Assembly: GCA_934249215.1 (NCBI GenBank) | Contig: CAKQKN010000048.1 | Coordinates: 1-7,472 of the forward strand | Direction: 5' to 3' | Source of the DNA: an uncultured Clostridia bacterium | GTDB lineage: Bacteria; Bacillota; Clostridia; Christensenellales; Borkfalkiaceae | DNA length: 7,472 bases | Shown here: in pieces, positions 1 through 5,337 of the stretch | Position numbering within the stretch: the stretch's first letter is position 1 | How the letters are laid out: each line of letters starts with the position of its first letter | Notes under the pieces: model-generated | Told to the model about the DNA's origin: nothing | Databases searched by the model: none | The model's input: the letters and a program-made list of their open reading frames with translations, nothing else | Translations under genes and position numbers: made by a program

Positions 1-76
1 ATTCACAAATCCTTGCGACTTGCGTTGTGGTGTTTCCTTTATAATGATACTCTAAAATAGCTCTGTAATTGGTCAT
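1..76 (-). CDS. istA: IS21-family transposase IstA, N-terminal fragment (runs off window)
   Basis: The first 25 codons of a minus-strand gene start at the ATG at 76-74 and continue past the window edge. The peptide begins MTNYRAILEYHYKGNTTTQV and continues ARICE. This matches, from memory, the start of IS21-family IstA transposases, where MTNYREIL-type residues lead into a helix-turn-helix that recognises the element ends. IstA carries the DDE strand-transfer activity further on and works with the ATPase IstB, which would lie beyond position 1. A consensus promoter sits 45-73 bases upstream of the ATG, and a weak GGG ribosome site lies 4 bases from it. The family call rests on a short stretch; the rest of the gene is not visible, so it cannot be said whether the element is intact. 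Confidence 0.72.
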   Translation of the reverse strand, partial: MTNYRAILEYHYKGNTTTQVARICE

Positions 77-120
77 TTTACCCGTTTTTACCCTTTTTAC
101 TATGACTTTCCTTATTATTC

Positions 121-149
121 ATTATACCAAAATTTTTTGCCCTTGTTAA
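121..149 (-). promoter_or_regulatory. Promoter of istA
   Basis: On the minus strand a -35 box TTAACA (149-144) and a perfect -10 box TATAAT (126-121) are separated by 17 bases. The start of transcription would be near 114, giving a leader of roughly 38 bases before the istA ATG. Its position inside the element end fits an internal IS21 promoter. Confidence 0.75.
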
Positions 150-203
150 GTGTTCAACTTTAGCGGAATTGACCTTTTTATAAATATTTTCACCCTGAAA
201 AAG

Positions 204-240
204 AGCAAAAATAGAGCCTGCATCTAAAAGATACAGGCTC
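204..240 (-). terminator. Rho-independent terminator of ppdK
   Basis: GAGCCTG (214-220) pairs with CAGGCTC (234-240). The stem extends through ATC/GAT after one C-A mismatch, with loop TAAAA. On the minus strand the hairpin is followed by TATTTTTG, the run of U residues expected of an intrinsic terminator. It lies 44 bases after the ppdK stop codon. Confidence 0.88.
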
Positions 241-284
241 AAAACCACGATATATGGTGTTTTTATTTAGTTTCGACCCAAGAT

Positions 285-2066
285 TTAGGACCTCGGACTA
301 CGGATATTAGCCTGCGCGGCGGCAATCCGAGCAATGGGTACTCTGTAGGGAGAGCAAGAAACGTAATCGAGCCCGATTTCGTGGCAGAATTCGATGGACG
401 AAGGATCGCCGCCGTGTTCGCCGCAAATGCCGCAGTGCAGGTTTTGGCGCGTGCCTTTGCCGAGCGTGACCGCCATCTTCATAAGTTTTCCGACGCCGTG
501 AACGTCGAGCTTGGAGAACGGATCGAACTCGTAAATCTTGGCTTCGTAGTACGACGGCAGGAATTTACCCGCGTCGTCGCGCGAGAATCCGAACGTCATC
601 TGAGTAAGGTCGTTCGTACCGAAGCAGAAGAACTCGGCTTCCGTGGCGATTTCGTCCGCGGTAAGCGCCGCTCTCGGGATTTCGATCATCGTTCCGACGT
701 GATATTCGAGATTTACGCCCGCTTCTTTAATAACCGCGTCCGCAGTTGCAACGACGGTCTTTTTGCAGTAAGCAAGTTCCTTGATTTCGCCGACAAGCGG
801 AATCATGATTTCCGGTGCGATATGCCAGTCGGGGTGACGCTTGGAAACGGCGATAGCCGCTTTGATCACCGCTTTGGTCTGCATAACCGCGATTTCGGGA
901 TAAGTTACAGCCAGACGGCAACCGCGGTGTCCCATCATCGGGTTAAACTCGTGCAGAGAATTGCACAGCATCTTGATTTCCGCAACCGTCTTGCCTTTCG
1001 CTTTGGCGAGAAGCGCAATGTCGTTTTCGTCCGTCGGCACGAATTCGTGCAGAGGCGGGTCGAGGAAACGAATGGTAACGGGCTTACCCTCGAGCGCTTC
1101 CATAAGCCCTTCGAAGTCGGCTTGTTGCATAGGCTCGATCGCGTCGAGCGCCTTGACGCGCTCTTCAACAGTTTCGGAACAAATCATTTCGCGGAACTTG
1201 TCGATTCTGCCGGGTCCGAAGAACATATGCTCGGTACGGCAAAGCCCGATTCCCTGCGCACCGAGCTGTGCGGCTTTAAGCGCGTCTGCGGGCGTGTCGG
1301 CGTTCGTGCGGACTTCCATCGCCTTATACTTGTCGGCGAGTTTCATGATTCTTCCAAAATATCCGCTGTTGGGATCCGCGGGTACGGTCTTAATCGCTAT
1401 GTCGTAAATCTTTCCGGTGGAGCCGTCAAGCGAAAGTTCGTCGCCCTCTTTGAAGGTCTTTCCGGCAAGTTCGAAGCGTTTTTCTTCTTCGTTCATCTTT
1501 ATGTCGCCGCAACCGGAAACGCAGCAGGTTCCCATTCCGCGCGCAACGACGGCGGCGTGAGAAGTCTGCCCTCCGCGAACGGTGAGAATACCTTGAGCGT
1601 ACTTCATGCCCTCGATGTCCTCGGGCGAAGTTTCAAGTCTTACGAGTATGACTTTCTCGCCTTTCTTTCCGCGTTCCGCGGCGTCCTCCGCCGTAAACAC
1701 GATCGTTCCCGCGGCAGCGCCCGGGGAAGCGGCGAGACACTTGCCGACGAAGATTTTCTTGTCCGCTTCGGCAAGCGCCTTTCTGTCAAAAGTGGGGTGA
1801 AGCAACATATCGAGCGACTTCGCGTCGATCTGCATAAGCGCTTCTTTCTCGGTGATCATACCCTCGTCGATAAGGTCGCAAGCGATCTTGATAGCGGCGG
1901 CAGCCGTTCTCTTTCCGCTGCGCGTCTGGAGCATGAAGAGTTTCTCGTTCTCGACGGTAAACTCCATGTCCTGCATATCTCTGTAATGATTTTCGAGGAT
2001 TTCGCAAACGTTTTGGAACTGTTTGAATACGTCGGGGAACACTTCTGCCATCTTGGAAATGGGCAT
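285..2066 (-). CDS. ppdK: PPDK C-terminal fragment: end of ATP-grasp, phosphohistidine and PEP/pyruvate domains
   Basis: This part of the frame follows the TGA; the first ATG is two codons after it, at 2066. Numbered in the full 879-residue reading, it carries the rest of the ATP site (QDMEF near 318-322, LQTRSGKRT near 332-340). The swivelling phosphohistidine domain follows, with GGQTSHAAVVARGMG and catalytic His456; Thr454 beside it is the site used for regulation in plant PPDK. The PEP/pyruvate barrel has CRTEHMFF (Arg563), RFLDPPLHEF (Arg619), NPMMGHRGCR, MIEIPRAAL (Glu748), GTNDLTQMTFGFSRDD (Asn771) and GICGEHGGDPSS (Cys834). No ribosome site precedes the 2066 ATG, so efficient independent initiation is unlikely. 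All expected catalytic residues of these domains are present. Confidence 0.85.
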   Translation of the reverse strand: MPISKMAEVFPDVFKQFQNVCEILENHYRDMQDMEFTVENEKLFMLQTRSGKRTAAAAIKIACDLIDEGMITEKEALMQIDAKSLDMLLHPTFDRKALAEADKKIFVGKCLAASPGAAAGTIVFTAEDAAERGKKGEKVILVRLETSPEDIEGMKYAQGILTVRGGQTSHAAVVARGMGTCCVSGCGDIKMNEEEKRFELAGKTFKEGDELSLDGSTGKIYDIAIKTVPADPNSGYFGRIMKLADKYKAMEVRTNADTPADALKAAQLGAQGIGLCRTEHMFFGPGRIDKFREMICSETVEERVKALDAIEPMQQADFEGLMEALEGKPVTIRFLDPPLHEFVPTDENDIALLAKAKGKTVAEIKMLCNSLHEFNPMMGHRGCRLAVTYPEIAVMQTKAVIKAAIAVSKRHPDWHIAPEIMIPLVGEIKELAYCKKTVVATADAVIKEAGVNLEYHVGTMIEIPRAALTADEIATEAEFFCFGTNDLTQMTFGFSRDDAGKFLPSYYEAKIYEFDPFSKLDVHGVGKLMKMAVTLGKGTRQNLHCGICGEHGGDPSSIEFCHEIGLDYVSCSPYRVPIARIAAAQANIRSPRS

Positions 2067-2082
2067 CGGCGTTCAGACGCCG
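2067..2082 (-). other. In-frame TGA of ppdK within a perfect 6-bp hairpin
   Basis: On the minus strand CGGCGT (2082-2077) pairs perfectly with ACGCCG (2072-2067), leaving the four-base loop CTGA. The in-frame stop TGA (2075-2073) forms the last three loop bases. The base after the stop is A. It does not look like a selenocysteine element, because bacterial SECIS hairpins begin after the UGA rather than holding it in the loop. It may be chance, or it may mark an exposed cytosine prone to C-to-T change. Confidence 0.6.
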
Positions 2083-2924
2083 GCAACGACGTCCTCGCCC
2101 TGCGCGTTGTTCAAAAACTCGCCCATAAGCCCTTTTTCGCCGGTCGCGGGATTACGCGTGAACGCAACGCCGGTACCGCAGTTGTCGCCCATATTGCCGA
2201 ACGCCATCATCTGAACGTTGACGGCGGTGCCCCAGCTGTACGGAATGTCGTGATCCATTCTGTAAATGTTGGCGCGCGGGTTGTCCCAGCTTCTGAAAAC
2301 GGCTTTGATCGCGCCGAAAAGCTGATCTTTCGGATCGGACGGGAAGTCCTCGCCTATCTTATCTTTATATTCGGCTTTGAACTGACCGGCAAGAACCTTA
2401 AGATCGTCGGCGGAAAGCTCGGTGTCGAGCGTAACGCCCTTTTCTTCTTTCATCTTGTCGATGAGCGTTTCGAAATATTTCTTACCGACTTCCATAACGA
2501 CGTCGGAATACATTTGTATAAATCTTCTGTAGCAGTCCCATGCCCAGCGCGGATTATTCGATTTCCTGATGAGAACTTCGAGTACGTCCTCGTTAAGTCC
2601 GAGATTGAGAATGGTATCCATCATTCCCGGCATCGACGCCCTTGCGCCCGAACGAACGGAAACGAGAAGCGGATTTTCCTTATCACCGAATTTTTTGCCC
2701 GTGATCTTTTCGAGCTTTTCGATGTTTTCCATTATCTCCGCCATAATGTCGGAAGCAATGGTCTTTCCGTCCTCATAGTAACGGGTGCATGCTTCGGTTG
2801 TTATCGTAAAGCCGTTAGGCACGGGCAGCCCGAGATTAGTCATTTCGGCAAGGTTTGCCCCCTTGCCGCCCAGAAGCTCGCGCATTTTGCCGTTGCCTTC
2901 GCTGAACTGATAAACGTACTTCAT
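2073..2924 (-). CDS. ppdK: PPDK N-terminal fragment: most of the ATP-grasp nucleotide-binding domain
   Basis: This piece has 283 residues, begins MKYVYQFSEGNGKMRELLGG and ends at the TGA. It contains the ATP-binding lysine loop LGGKGANLAEM (about residues 18-28), the SVRSGARASMPGMMDTILNLG block (about 89-109), the YRRFIQMYSDVVMEV segment, the FRSWDNPRA segment and the GTGVAFTRNPATGEKG glycine-rich segment. It ends at AQGEDVVAGV. It lacks the downstream acidic, glutamine and arginine residues of the ATP site, so this fragment alone should not be active. The ATG at 2924 is preceded by TGGAGGATTTTAA, a strong ribosome site. Confidence 0.85.
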   Translation of the reverse strand: MKYVYQFSEGNGKMRELLGGKGANLAEMTNLGLPVPNGFTITTEACTRYYEDGKTIASDIMAEIMENIEKLEKITGKKFGDKENPLLVSVRSGARASMPGMMDTILNLGLNEDVLEVLIRKSNNPRWAWDCYRRFIQMYSDVVMEVGKKYFETLIDKMKEEKGVTLDTELSADDLKVLAGQFKAEYKDKIGEDFPSDPKDQLFGAIKAVFRSWDNPRANIYRMDHDIPYSWGTAVNVQMMAFGNMGDNCGTGVAFTRNPATGEKGLMGEFLNNAQGEDVVAGV

Positions 2925-2944
2925 TTAAAATCCTCCATCATCTT

Positions 2945-2958
2945 GCGGCGCTTGCCGC
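2945..2958 (-). promoter_or_regulatory. Leader hairpin just upstream of the ppdK ribosome site
   Basis: On the minus strand GCGGC-AAGC-GCCGC forms a compact 5-bp GC hairpin. It sits about 10 bases before the GGAGG ribosome site, at the end of a leader of about 118 bases running from the predicted start near 3042. No known riboswitch was recognised in the leader. Any role in translation or message stability is inference. Confidence 0.4.
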
Positions 2959-3048
2959 CATTATTACCTTGGAACCCGCAGTCAAACCGTTAAGCGCCGA
3001 AAACCGCCGCCGTAAGGTATTAACCGTCGCTCCGCTCTTGTACTGTCT

Positions 3049-3077
3049 ATTATACAGAAAACGCGCGATTTATTCAA
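3049..3077 (-). promoter_or_regulatory. Promoter of ppdK
   Basis: Minus strand -35 box TTGAAT (3077-3072), 17-base spacer and a perfect -10 box TATAAT (3054-3049). Transcription would start near 3042, leaving a leader of about 118 bases. The promoter lies downstream of the asnS terminators, so ppdK is an independent unit. Confidence 0.8.
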
Positions 3078-3124
3078 CTGTTTGAGGGCGCATTTGCACA
3101 AAAAGCCTAAAATTTGCATAAAAA

Positions 3125-3157
3125 GATATATCCGCCGGGAAAAACCCGCTTTCGGAT
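3125..3157 (-). terminator. Possible second hairpin behind asnS
   Basis: ATCCG (3130-3134) pairs with CGGAT (3153-3157), and inside it CGGG (3136-3139) pairs with CCCG (3145-3148) around five A residues. On the minus strand it is followed by ATATCTTTTTATG, a modest U-run. It lies about 75-105 bases past the asnS stop, behind the main terminator, and could be a back-up terminator in tandem or a leftover from rearrangement. Confidence 0.45.
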
Positions 3158-3177
3158 AAAGAGGCGAAAAAAGCGCA

Positions 3178-3219
3178 AAAAAATAACGGGCTATATGCCG
3201 ATAATCGACGTATAGCCCG
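3178..3219 (-). terminator. Rho-independent terminator of asnS
   Basis: CGGGCTATA (3187-3195) pairs perfectly with TATAGCCCG (3211-3219), a 9-bp stem with a 15-base loop that itself holds CGA/TCG. On the minus strand it is followed by TTATTTTTTTGCG. It begins 13 bases after the asnS stop. Its loop and one arm belong to the short repeat also seen at 5313-5337 and in part at 6589-6604. Confidence 0.85.
3193..3217 (-). repeat. Short interspersed repeat, copy 1
   Basis: This 25-base segment matches 5313-5337 at 23 of 25 positions in the same orientation. The only difference is CG at 3209-3210 against GC at 5329-5330. On the minus strand it contains TATACGTCGATTATCG. Here it supplies the loop and most of both arms of the asnS terminator. 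Confidence 0.7.
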
Positions 3220-3231
3220 ACTTTTATGAAA

Positions 3232-4608
3232 TTATCTTAATTCTTTCGAAGCGCGCGGATACAAAAGCACGTCGCGAATGTTCGTCATTCCGGTCACGTA
3301 CATGACCATACGATCGAACCCGATTCCGAATCCGCTGTGCGGAACCGAACCGAATTTGCGAAGATCGAGATATTGTTTATAAGCCGAAATATCCATATTC
3401 CGGACTTTCATCGCCTCGACGAGTTTGTCGTAATCGGCTTCGCGCTCGCTGCAACCGACGATTTCGCCGATTCCCGGCACAAGCAGATCGGTCGCCGCGA
3501 CGGTTTTTCCGTCGGGGTTCTGTTTCATATAGAATGCCTTTATGTCCTTGGGATAGTTGATTACGAACACGGGCTTTTTGAAAACCTTTTCGGTGATATA
3601 TCTTTCGTGTTCGGACTGGAGTTCTTTTCCCCACTCGGGCGCATATTCGAACGTAACGTCCTTCGCCGCCTTGAGAATTTCTATCGCCTCGCTGTACTCG
3701 AGAATTTTAAACTCCGACTCTACGAGCAGTTTGAGTTTTTCGGTAAGTCCTTTTTCATAGAAATTATCGAAGAACGCGATTTCCGCTTTGCAGTTTTTAA
3801 GAACGTAGTCGACGATGAATTTAACGTATTCCTCGACGATCTCGATTATGTCGGGAAGTTCGGCAAACGCGACTTCGGGTTCGACCTGCCAGAACTCCGC
3901 AACGTGTCTTGACGTATTCGAGTTTTCGGCACGGAACACGGGACCGAAAGTGTAAATTTTTCCGAGCGCCATCGCCGCGACTTCGCCCTCGAGCTGTCCG
4001 GAAACGGTCAGGAACGCTTTGCGACCGAAAAAGTCGGTCGCGTAATATTCTTCTTCCGTCTTTGCCGTATCGTTCCACTTTTTCGTGGTCACTCTGAACA
4101 CTTCGCCGGCACCCTCGCAATCGCTGCCGGTGATGAGCGGCGTATGAACGTAAGTGAAGTTATGGCTCTGGAAATACAGATGAGAAGCGTATGCGAGCGC
4201 AGACCTCACTCTCTGCACGTTTATAAAGGTATTCGCACGAACGCGGATATGCGGCATCGTACGAAGATATTCGAGCGTGTGGCGCTTTTTCTGGAGCGGG
4301 TAATCGGCGGGGCATTCGCCGAGAATAACGTAAGAATCGAGCGCGAGTTCGCACACGTTCTTTTCCGATTTCTCGATTTTTCCGACGAATTTCACGCCCG
4401 TTCCGACGGGGAACGATAAAGCGTCGTCCGCAAATTTTTCTTTATCGATGACGATCTGAAGATTCTTGCAGGTAGTTCCGTCGTTCAGCTCGACGAAAGC
4501 AACGGTTTTCGACTCTCTGAACGTTCTCACCCAACCGCAAACCGTAAGGGTTTGACCGACGTAACCTTCCGCCTCGGCAAAAATTGCCTTGATATCCGTG
4601 TGTTTCAT
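3232..4608 (-). CDS. asnS: Asparaginyl-tRNA synthetase
   Basis: AsnRS charges tRNA-Asn with asparagine using ATP in the cytoplasm. The 458-residue product is close to the usual 460-466. An N-terminal OB-fold anticodon-binding domain (about 1-105, with VCGWVRTFRESKTVAFVELN) leads into a class II catalytic domain. That domain shows the TPLITGSDCEGAGEVF segment (157-171), motif 2 with FRAENSNTSRHVAEFWQVEPE (225-245) and motif 3 GFGIGFDR (426-433). Motif 3 has aspartate where many relatives have glutamate, and the tail PRASKELR differs from the PRT-type endings I know; both look tolerable. The start ATG follows GAGGTGAACTT, a good ribosome site. The gene has its own promoter and terminator. AspRS is less likely, because the protein is short and lacks the GAD insertion of bacterial AspRS. 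Confidence 0.96.
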   Translation of the reverse strand: MKHTDIKAIFAEAEGYVGQTLTVCGWVRTFRESKTVAFVELNDGTTCKNLQIVIDKEKFADDALSFPVGTGVKFVGKIEKSEKNVCELALDSYVILGECPADYPLQKKRHTLEYLRTMPHIRVRANTFINVQRVRSALAYASHLYFQSHNFTYVHTPLITGSDCEGAGEVFRVTTKKWNDTAKTEEEYYATDFFGRKAFLTVSGQLEGEVAAMALGKIYTFGPVFRAENSNTSRHVAEFWQVEPEVAFAELPDIIEIVEEYVKFIVDYVLKNCKAEIAFFDNFYEKGLTEKLKLLVESEFKILEYSEAIEILKAAKDVTFEYAPEWGKELQSEHERYITEKVFKKPVFVINYPKDIKAFYMKQNPDGKTVAATDLLVPGIGEIVGCSEREADYDKLVEAMKVRNMDISAYKQYLDLRKFGSVPHSGFGIGFDRMVMYVTGMTNIRDVLLYPRASKELR

Positions 4609-4619
4609 AAGTTCACCTC

Positions 4620-4643
4620 TAGGGAGTCAATTCCTTATCCCTA
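4620..4643 (-). promoter_or_regulatory. Hairpin in the asnS leader next to the ribosome site
   Basis: On the minus strand TAGGGA (4643-4638) pairs perfectly with TCCCTA (4625-4620) around a 12-base loop. It ends where the AGAGGTG ribosome site begins. A smaller AAAGA/TCTTT hairpin precedes it. The leader is only about 60 bases, and no T-box features (specifier stem, antiterminator with the conserved T-box sequence, terminator) are present. Confidence 0.45.
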
Positions 4644-4676
4644 ATCAAAAGATACTTCTTTCGATTCTTTTTCTTA

Positions 4677-4705
4677 ATATTATAACTAAAACGCAATTTT
4701 GTCAA
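4677..4705 (-). promoter_or_regulatory. Promoter of asnS
   Basis: On the minus strand a perfect -35 box TTGACA (4705-4700) is followed at 17 bases by TAATAT (4682-4677); an overlapping TATAAT (4684-4679) lies at 15 bases. Transcription would start near 4670. The box lies downstream of the nifU terminator, making asnS a separate unit. Confidence 0.8.
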
Positions 4706-4710
4706 CCGTT

Positions 4711-4770
4711 TTGAGCGTTATATTGAAACGCTATAGGTCAAAAGCGTTTAAAACTCAATTTGTTTTTTAA
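4711..4770. other. Inverted repeat upstream of the asnS promoter
   Basis: AAACGC (4726-4731) pairs with GCGTTT (4744-4749), and TTGAG (4711-4715) pairs with CTCAA (4754-4758) outside it. On the plus strand this is followed by TTTGTTTTTTAA, so it resembles a rightward terminator although no rightward gene is seen. Its loop carries TATAGGTC, shared with the hairpin near 6590. It abuts the asnS -35 box and could instead be an operator. Confidence 0.35.
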
Positions 4771-4808
4771 AGTCACACAAGTTCGCGATTAACCCGCGAG
4801 TGGAAATC

Positions 4809-4833
4809 AAAAAAAGCGGCGATGACTCGCCGC
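4809..4833 (-). terminator. Rho-independent terminator of the iscR-nifS-nifU operon
   Basis: On the minus strand GCGGCGA (4833-4827) and TCGCCGC (4822-4816) form a perfect 7-bp GC-rich stem with loop GTCA, followed directly by seven T residues. It lies 47 bases beyond the nifU stop and closes the operon. Confidence 0.93.
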
Positions 4834-4880
4834 AAATTTCGTTAGTGATAATGAATAAAATTCCTGATTCTTGCTTCAAA

Positions 4881-5255
4881 TTACGCTTCGGGGTGACGCG
4901 AACGATAATCTTCGATCGCTTTCTTGATCGCTTCTTCCGCGAGAACCGAGCAGTGAATCTTCTGCGGCGGCAACCCCTCGAGCGTTTCGACCACTTTCTT
5001 GTTCGTGATCTTGAGCGCTTCGTCGAGCGTAAGCCCCTTTACCATTTCGGTCGCGGTCGAGCTCGTCGCAACGGCGGCGGCGCAGCCGAACGTTTTGAAC
5101 TTCGCGTCGGTGATAATACCGTTTTCGACCTTGATCGTAATTTGCATTATATCGCCGCATACGGCGTTTCCGACCGTTCCGATTCCGTCGTAATTTTCGA
5201 TCTCGCCGACGTTCTTCGGATTCTGAAATGCTGCCATTACTTTTTCGTTATACAT
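4881..5255 (-). CDS. nifU: Iron-sulfur cluster assembly scaffold protein NifU/IscU
   Basis: The 124-residue IscU-type scaffold binds sulfur from NifS and iron, builds [2Fe-2S] or [4Fe-4S] clusters and hands them to target proteins. The three ligand cysteines are present: Cys33 in AVCGD, Cys58 in FGCAAAVATSS and Cys102 in IHCSVLAEEAI. Asp35, needed for cluster release, and His101 are also present. The length fits a stand-alone scaffold; the ferredoxin and C-terminal Nfu domains of the long nitrogen-fixation NifU are absent. In Clostridia such proteins are usually labelled NifU although they are general housekeeping scaffolds. The start is supported by GGAG 7 bases upstream. It follows nifS by 82 bases in the same direction without an evident promoter and ends at a strong terminator, so it is the last gene of the operon. 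Confidence 0.96.
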   Translation of the reverse strand: MYNEKVMAAFQNPKNVGEIENYDGIGTVGNAVCGDIMQITIKVENGIITDAKFKTFGCAAAVATSSTATEMVKGLTLDEALKITNKKVVETLEGLPPQKIHCSVLAEEAIKKAIEDYRSRHPEA

Positions 5256-5301
5256 AATTTATCTCCGTAAAATCACTTTTTCGTTTTTGAAAATATCCGC
5301 C

Positions 5302-5337
5302 CGATATCGCGAATATGCCGATAATCGAGCTATAGCC
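5302..5337 (-). repeat. Short interspersed repeat, copy 2, in the nifS-nifU gap
   Basis: The 25 bases at 5313-5337 are nearly identical to the asnS terminator repeat, but the outer pairing arm is lost. Instead, on the minus strand CGATTATCG (5327-5319) pairs with CGATATCG (5309-5302) with one bulged T. The segment begins immediately after the nifS stop codon. Only a weak U-rich stretch (GATATTTTC) follows, so partial termination or a message-processing or stabilising hairpin is more likely than a full terminator. Confidence 0.6.

Larger units (their letters stand above)
1..192 (-). mobile_element. End of an IS21-family insertion sequence (approximate outer boundary)
   Basis: This stretch holds the istA start, its promoter and an AT-rich terminal region. 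Read on the minus strand, positions 174-146 contain GGTCAATTCCGC followed by AAAGTTGAACACTTAAC. IS21-family ends carry sub-terminal repeats of this general kind, bound by the transposase. The tip is placed tentatively at the TGAAAATA beginning at 192. The matching far end and the target duplication are outside the window, so the boundary is inferred. The host terminator of ppdK ends only about 15-20 bases away, so the element landed directly behind it. Confidence 0.5.
285..2924 (-). pseudogene. ppdK: Pyruvate phosphate dikinase, full-length frame interrupted by one in-frame TGA
   Basis: PPDK interconverts pyruvate, ATP and phosphate with PEP, AMP and pyrophosphate in the cytoplasm; in anaerobes it often works in the glycolytic direction. 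Read as one frame from the ATG at 2924 to the TAA at 285, the gene encodes 879 residues, the normal family length. It aligns throughout with the Clostridium symbiosum enzyme as I recall it. The only interruption is TGA at 2075-2073 (codon 284), in VVAGV-stop-TPMPI, where the family reads VVAGVRTP. A single C-to-T change from CGA would explain it. The start is supported by GGAGG 7 bases upstream. The gene has its own promoter and terminator, so it is monocistronic. The coding sequence is otherwise intact, so the change is very recent, a sequencing or assembly error, or read through. Annotated as interrupted, with that caveat. Confidence 0.85.

Noticed and set aside
2064..2066. Separate gene starting at the ATG after the ppdK TGA
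   Set aside because: No ribosome binding site precedes it, and the preceding TPM residues continue the PPDK family sequence, so it is a mid-gene methionine.
2067..2082. Selenocysteine insertion at the ppdK TGA
   Set aside because: The family residue is arginine, not cysteine, and the hairpin contains the UGA in its loop instead of following it as a bacterial SECIS does.
381..2993. Long plus-strand open frame of 870 codons
   Set aside because: It is the codon-for-codon complement of ppdK, has a composition rich in Arg, His, Phe and Val typical of antisense translation, no family resemblance, and no suitable promoter or ribosome site.
4620..4800. T-box riboswitch upstream of asnS
   Set aside because: The predicted transcript start leaves only about 60 bases of leader; no specifier stem, T-box antiterminator sequence or terminator is present.
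4800..5270. Plus-strand open frame opposite nifU
   Set aside because: It is antisense to a clear NifU with all ligand residues, and its product resembles no known family.
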